From JAUNKE01 sp041784625 (lineage in GTDB: Bacteria > Bacillota > Clostridia > Peptostreptococcales > Filifactoraceae), in the NCBI GenBank assembly GCA_041784625.1, contig JBHBDS010000013.1, positions 1 through 8,973 of the forward strand: a stretch of DNA of 8,973 nt. Reading direction: 5' to 3'. The translations under genes were made by a program, and so were the position numbers. Each line of letters opens with the position of its first letter. Position 1 is the stretch's first letter. Below, one piece after another: positions 7,159 to 8,973 of the stretch. The notes below the pieces were generated by a model. That model made no database searches, was not told the origin of the DNA, and saw nothing but the letters and a program-made list of their open reading frames with translations.

Positions 7159-7189
7159 CCACTTTGCGAATTTTAGTGACGCCAAGTGG
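7159..7189. repeat. Imperfect dyad in the divergent promoter region
   Basis: CCACTTTGC (7159-7167) and GCCAAGTGG (7181-7189) pair at 8 of 9 positions around a 13-nt centre. The dyad covers the -10 and spacer of the candidate leftward promoter and lies just upstream of the rightward -10 at 7211. It could be a regulator site or chance; no regulator is encoded nearby. Confidence 0.35.
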
Positions 7190-7196
7190 TTTTCAA
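7170..7196 (-). promoter_or_regulatory. Candidate promoter of the leftward operon
   Basis: Read on the minus strand, TTGAAA (7196-7191) and TAAAAT (7175-7170) resemble -35 and -10 boxes. Their 15-nt spacer is short for sigma-A; shifting the -35 by one base to TTTGAA gives 16. Transcription would start near 7163, leaving about 50 bases of leader before the TTG start. The boxes lie inside the dyad 7159-7189 or next to it. Confidence 0.4.
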
Positions 7197-7207
7197 ACTT
7201 ATTTTTA

Positions 7208-7216
7208 TGGTATAAT
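7208..7216 (+). promoter_or_regulatory. Extended -10 promoter of the NUDIX gene
   Basis: TATAAT at 7211-7216 is a perfect -10 and is preceded by TG at 7208-7209, the extended -10 configuration. No good -35 hexamer lies 16-18 bases upstream, which is common for extended -10 promoters. Transcription would start at about 7222-7224, about 35 bases before the NUDIX start codon. Confidence 0.6.
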
Positions 7217-7222
7217 TTTTCT

Positions 7223-7261
7223 ATGCAAAATCTTAAATTTGATCCGAAAGGCAATGTATGA
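7223..7261 (+). CDS. Possible leaderless 12-residue ORF overlapping the NUDIX start
   Basis: ATG at 7223 opens a 12-codon frame encoding MQNLKFDPKGNV. It ends at TGA 7259-7261, which overlaps the NUDIX ATG as ATGA. The ATG falls where the extended -10 promoter would place the first transcribed base, and no Shine-Dalgarno precedes it, so any translation would be leaderless. The peptide resembles nothing I know, and a 12-codon ORF can easily arise by chance. If translated it would couple to the NUDIX gene. Confidence 0.2.
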   Translation: MQNLKFDPKGNV

Positions 7262-7875
7262 ATTATCTTGAAATAAAACAAAATTTGCAAAACTACAAGC
7301 CCTATATTCTTGGCGCAAAGGATGTGCTCGTTTCTGCCGTAATGGTGCCTCTGGTCGAAGTCGACGGCGAGCTGAGCATTCTCTTTGAGGTGCGCTCCGC
7401 AAAACTCAAATCACAACCTTGCGACGTTTCTTTTCCAGGCGGCAAAATCGACAAGGAAGATGCCACGCCACTTCTCGCCGCAAAACGTGAAGTATGCGAA
7501 GAACTCGGCATCACCGAAGATGACCTCGATGTCATTGCAGAACTCGACCTGCTCGTTGCGCCCTATGGTGTCATTATACACAATTTCCTTGGCAAAATAA
7601 ATGATATTTCCAAAATAACGCCAAGCCCTGACGAGGTGCACGAGATTTTTACCGTGCCGATTTCATTTTTCCAAGAAAACGAGCCTCTTCTGTGGAAAAG
7701 CAGAATGGTATTTGACCGTGCGGATGATTTTCCGTATGATCTCATCCCCTTTGGCAAAGACTATCCGTTCAAAGAGGGTTACAACAAAACGCTATTTTGG
7801 CAATACGAAGGGCATACTATATGGGGAATGACCGCAGCAATTGTACAAAATTTGCTTTCAATATTGGAACAGTAA
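7258..7875 (+). CDS. NUDIX hydrolase, probable CoA pyrophosphatase type
   Basis: This is probably a cytosolic NUDIX enzyme that splits coenzyme A or a related nucleoside diphosphate derivative into 3',5'-ADP and phosphopantetheine. The 205 residues have the family's layout: LFEVRS (42-47), then VSFPGGKID (57-65), and the NUDIX core ending AAKREVCEELGI (74-85) with Arg77, Glu78, Glu81 and Glu82 as metal-site residues. The spacing from FPGG to RE..EE equals that of E. coli NudL, and the combination xxRSxxL...FPGG is the CoA-type signature, although the usual G-[QE] before the FPGG strand is C-D here (55-56). The start follows AAAGG (7247-7251) by 6 bases. No terminator follows, so some read-through into rplM is possible. 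The substrate is inferred from family motifs only. Confidence 0.85.
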   Translation: MNYLEIKQNLQNYKPYILGAKDVLVSAVMVPLVEVDGELSILFEVRSAKLKSQPCDVSFPGGKIDKEDATPLLAAKREVCEELGITEDDLDVIAELDLLVAPYGVIIHNFLGKINDISKITPSPDEVHEIFTVPISFFQENEPLLWKSRMVFDRADDFPYDLIPFGKDYPFKEGYNKTLFWQYEGHTIWGMTAAIVQNLLSILEQ

Positions 7876-7946
7876 AAATATTTTTGGGAGAACTTACTTT
7901 GGGAATTTACTTTAGACAACTTTTTTCGAATACGAGCAAAAAATTC

Positions 7947-7976
7947 TTGACATCACCACTGGATTTTGAGTATAAT
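7947..7976 (+). promoter_or_regulatory. Near-consensus sigma-A promoter of rplM-rpsI
   Basis: TTGACA (7947-7952) and TATAAT (7971-7976) are both perfect consensus hexamers, separated by 18 bases. This is by far the best promoter in the window and fits the high expression of ribosomal protein genes. Transcription should start near 7983, giving a leader of about 80 bases. Confidence 0.9.
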
Positions 7977-7982
7977 TTATAG

Positions 7983-8051
7983 GAATGTGAATTGTATGTC
8001 CACTGCCCCGGACTTTATTCATACACACAAAACTTAATCTTTTATTTTTTG
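7983..8051 (+). ncRNA. Structured 5' leader of rplM, probable L13 leader
   Basis: The leader can fold into a composite hairpin: TGTG (7986-7989) with CACA (8026-8029), TGTATG (7993-7998) with CATACA (8020-8025), and TCC (7999-8001) with GGA (8010-8012). These close a loop of ACTGCCCC, with a one-sided bulge CTTTATT on the 3' side. Firmicutes carry an autoregulatory L13 leader before rplM, thought to bind L13 and repress the operon. Position, size and bulged-hairpin form agree with that, but I have not aligned it to the Rfam model. The AT-rich stretch 8030-8050 that follows is probably unpaired. Confidence 0.6.
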
Positions 8052-8064
8052 AGGAGGAATTAGA

Positions 8065-8493
8065 ATGAAGTCTTATATTTCTAAGCCTGCTGAAGTTAAC
8101 AGAAAATGGTATCTCGTTAATGCAGAAGGCAAAACTCTAGGAAGACTTTCGACAGAGATCGCTCGTATTTTGAGAGGAAAGCACAAAGTAACTTACACAC
8201 CACATGTTGACGGTGGAGATTTTGTTGTTGTTGTAAACGCTGACAAAGTTGTTGTTACTGGAAAAAAAGCAGAACAAAAAGTGTACAGACATCACACTGG
8301 ATATATTGGAAATCTAAAAGAAATCTCTTATAAGAGAATGCTTCAAGAAAAACCAGAAGAAATCATTACAGCTGCTGTAAGAGGAATGCTTCCAAAAAGC
8401 AAACTTAGAGCACCGATGATGAAGAGACTGAGAGTTTACGCTGGCGGAGAGCATCCACATGCAGCACAAAAACTCGAAGCGCTAGAAGTATAG
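8065..8493 (+). CDS. rplM: 50S ribosomal protein L13
   Basis: L13 is an early-assembly protein of the large ribosomal subunit. The 142 residues match the bacterial length and show family blocks in order: KWYLVNAEGKTLGRLSTEIA (14-33), LRGKHKVTYTPHVDGGDFVV (37-56), VNADKVVVTGKK (58-69), YRHHTGYIGNLK (74-85) and VRGMLPKSKL (108-117), with a YAGGEHPHAAQ tail (125-135). AGGAGG (8052-8057) lies 7 bases before the ATG. It is followed 16 bases later by rpsI, the usual pair. Arginine uses AGA in 9 of 10 cases, a strong contrast with sufB. Confidence 0.98.
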   Translation: MKSYISKPAEVNRKWYLVNAEGKTLGRLSTEIARILRGKHKVTYTPHVDGGDFVVVVNADKVVVTGKKAEQKVYRHHTGYIGNLKEISYKRMLQEKPEEIITAAVRGMLPKSKLRAPMMKRLRVYAGGEHPHAAQKLEALEV

Positions 8494-8500
8494 AAGGGAG
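8494..8500 (+). promoter_or_regulatory. Shine-Dalgarno that favours the ATG start of rpsI
   Basis: AAGGGAG ends 9 bases before ATG 8510 but only 3 bases before an in-frame TTG at 8504. The spacing and the usual S9 N-terminus both favour ATG 8510. Confidence 0.8.
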
Positions 8501-8509
8501 ATTTTGACG

Positions 8510-8902
8510 ATGAGTAAAGTACAATACTACGGAACAGGAAGAAGAAAAAGCTCTGTTGCAAGAGTTCGTCTTGTTGCTGGTTCAGGAAATATTACAATCA
8601 ACGGAAGAGATATTGAAGAGTATTTTGGATACGAAACGCTTAAAAGAGACGTTCGCAGACCACTTCAACTTACAGATACACTTTCTAAGTACGATGTACT
8701 AGTAAATGTTTCTGGTGGTGGATTCACTGGACAAGCTGGCGCAATTCGCCAAGGAATTTCCAGAGCACTACTAAATGTTGACGCTGAGCTTAGACCAGCT
8801 CTTAAATCTGCTGGATTCTTGACTCGTGATGCAAGAATGAAAGAAAGAAAGAAATACGGTCTCAAAGCGGCAAGACGTGCGCCACAATTCTCCAAACGAT
8901 AA
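8510..8902 (+). CDS. rpsI: 30S ribosomal protein S9
   Basis: S9 belongs to the small ribosomal subunit head, where its basic C-terminal tail reaches toward P-site tRNA. The 130 residues equal the bacterial norm. Family marks are YYGTGRRKSSVARV (6-19), ITINGRDIEEYF (28-39), VNVSGGGFTGQAGAIRQGIS (65-84) and the C-terminal run LTRDARMKERKKYGLKAARR (105-124) ending APQFSKR, with the invariant terminal Lys-Arg. The start is placed at the ATG rather than a TTG two codons upstream because of Shine-Dalgarno spacing. AGA codes 11 of 17 arginines. The gene ends the rplM operon, with an intrinsic terminator about 28 bases downstream. Confidence 0.98.
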   Translation: MSKVQYYGTGRRKSSVARVRLVAGSGNITINGRDIEEYFGYETLKRDVRRPLQLTDTLSKYDVLVNVSGGGFTGQAGAIRQGISRALLNVDAELRPALKSAGFLTRDARMKERKKYGLKAARRAPQFSKR

Positions 8903-8930
8903 TATTTCGAAAAGAACGAATATGTATTTC

Positions 8931-8962
8931 AAATCCCAAGGTTTTCTGCCTTGGGATTTTTT
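8931..8962 (+). terminator. Intrinsic terminator of the rplM-rpsI operon
   Basis: AAATCCCAAGG (8931-8941) and CCTTGGGATTT (8949-8959) form a perfect 11-bp stem around a 7-nt loop (TTTTCTG), followed by a T-run through 8962. This is a textbook Rho-independent terminator directly after rpsI. Confidence 0.93.
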
Positions 8963-8973
8963 GTATGAAAAAA

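Noticed and set aside
7874..7885. AAAAATATTTTT palindrome after the NUDIX gene as a terminator
   Set aside because: It has no loop and no GC pairs, so it cannot form a stable terminator hairpin.
8504..8509. TTG start for rpsI two codons before the ATG
   Set aside because: Its Shine-Dalgarno would be only 3 bases away, and S9 starts at the ATG in the usual form.
8902..8923. Imperfect inverted repeat (ATATTTCG and CGAATAT) right after rpsI
   Set aside because: The arms need a bulged base and are AT-rich; the strong terminator just downstream explains the transcript end.

Overview
The window looks like a chromosomal housekeeping segment of a low-to-moderate GC Gram-positive bacterium (Bacillota, probably a clostridial or Tissierellia-like anaerobe). 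Three things point there: a minimal SUF operon in the order sufC-sufB-sufD-sufS-sufU, the rluD-pyrR gene pair, and rplM-rpsI behind a leader that resembles the Firmicute L13 leader. I cannot name a genus from the sequence. I see no insertion sequence, phage gene, CRISPR array, tRNA or rRNA.

Layout. Positions 1-189 hold no convincing gene, but they contain a 22-bp perfect dyad just ahead of sufC. Positions 190-5181 (+) are the SUF iron-sulfur cluster assembly operon. SufC is the ATPase, SufB and SufD form the scaffold, SufS is the cysteine desulfurase, and SufU is the zinc-dependent sulfur acceptor that activates SufS. The genes are separated by 1 to about 20 bases or overlap (TAATG at sufB/sufD, ATGA at sufS/sufU), so they are almost certainly one transcript. 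A 13-bp perfect stem with its loop on the sufU stop codon ends the operon and can serve both strands.

Positions 5274-7113 (-) are a convergent three-gene operon, in transcription order DUF3783-like gene, rluD (23S rRNA pseudouridine synthase) and pyrR (pyrimidine attenuator / uracil phosphoribosyltransferase). rluD and pyrR overlap by ATGA. The DUF3783-like gene starts at TTG behind a strong Shine-Dalgarno sequence. A divergent promoter region (about 7125-7257) separates this operon from a rightward NUDIX hydrolase of the CoA pyrophosphatase type (7258-7875).

Positions 7947-8962 (+) hold a near-consensus sigma-A promoter, a structured 5' leader, rplM (L13), rpsI (S9) and an intrinsic terminator.

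Nothing in the window looks like an undescribed multi-gene system. The points worth a second look are small: the dyad before sufC, the dyad between the divergent promoters, a possible leaderless 12-codon ORF overlapping the NUDIX start, the DUF3783-like protein with rluD-pyrR, and a sharp split in arginine codon use between the ribosomal protein genes and sufB.
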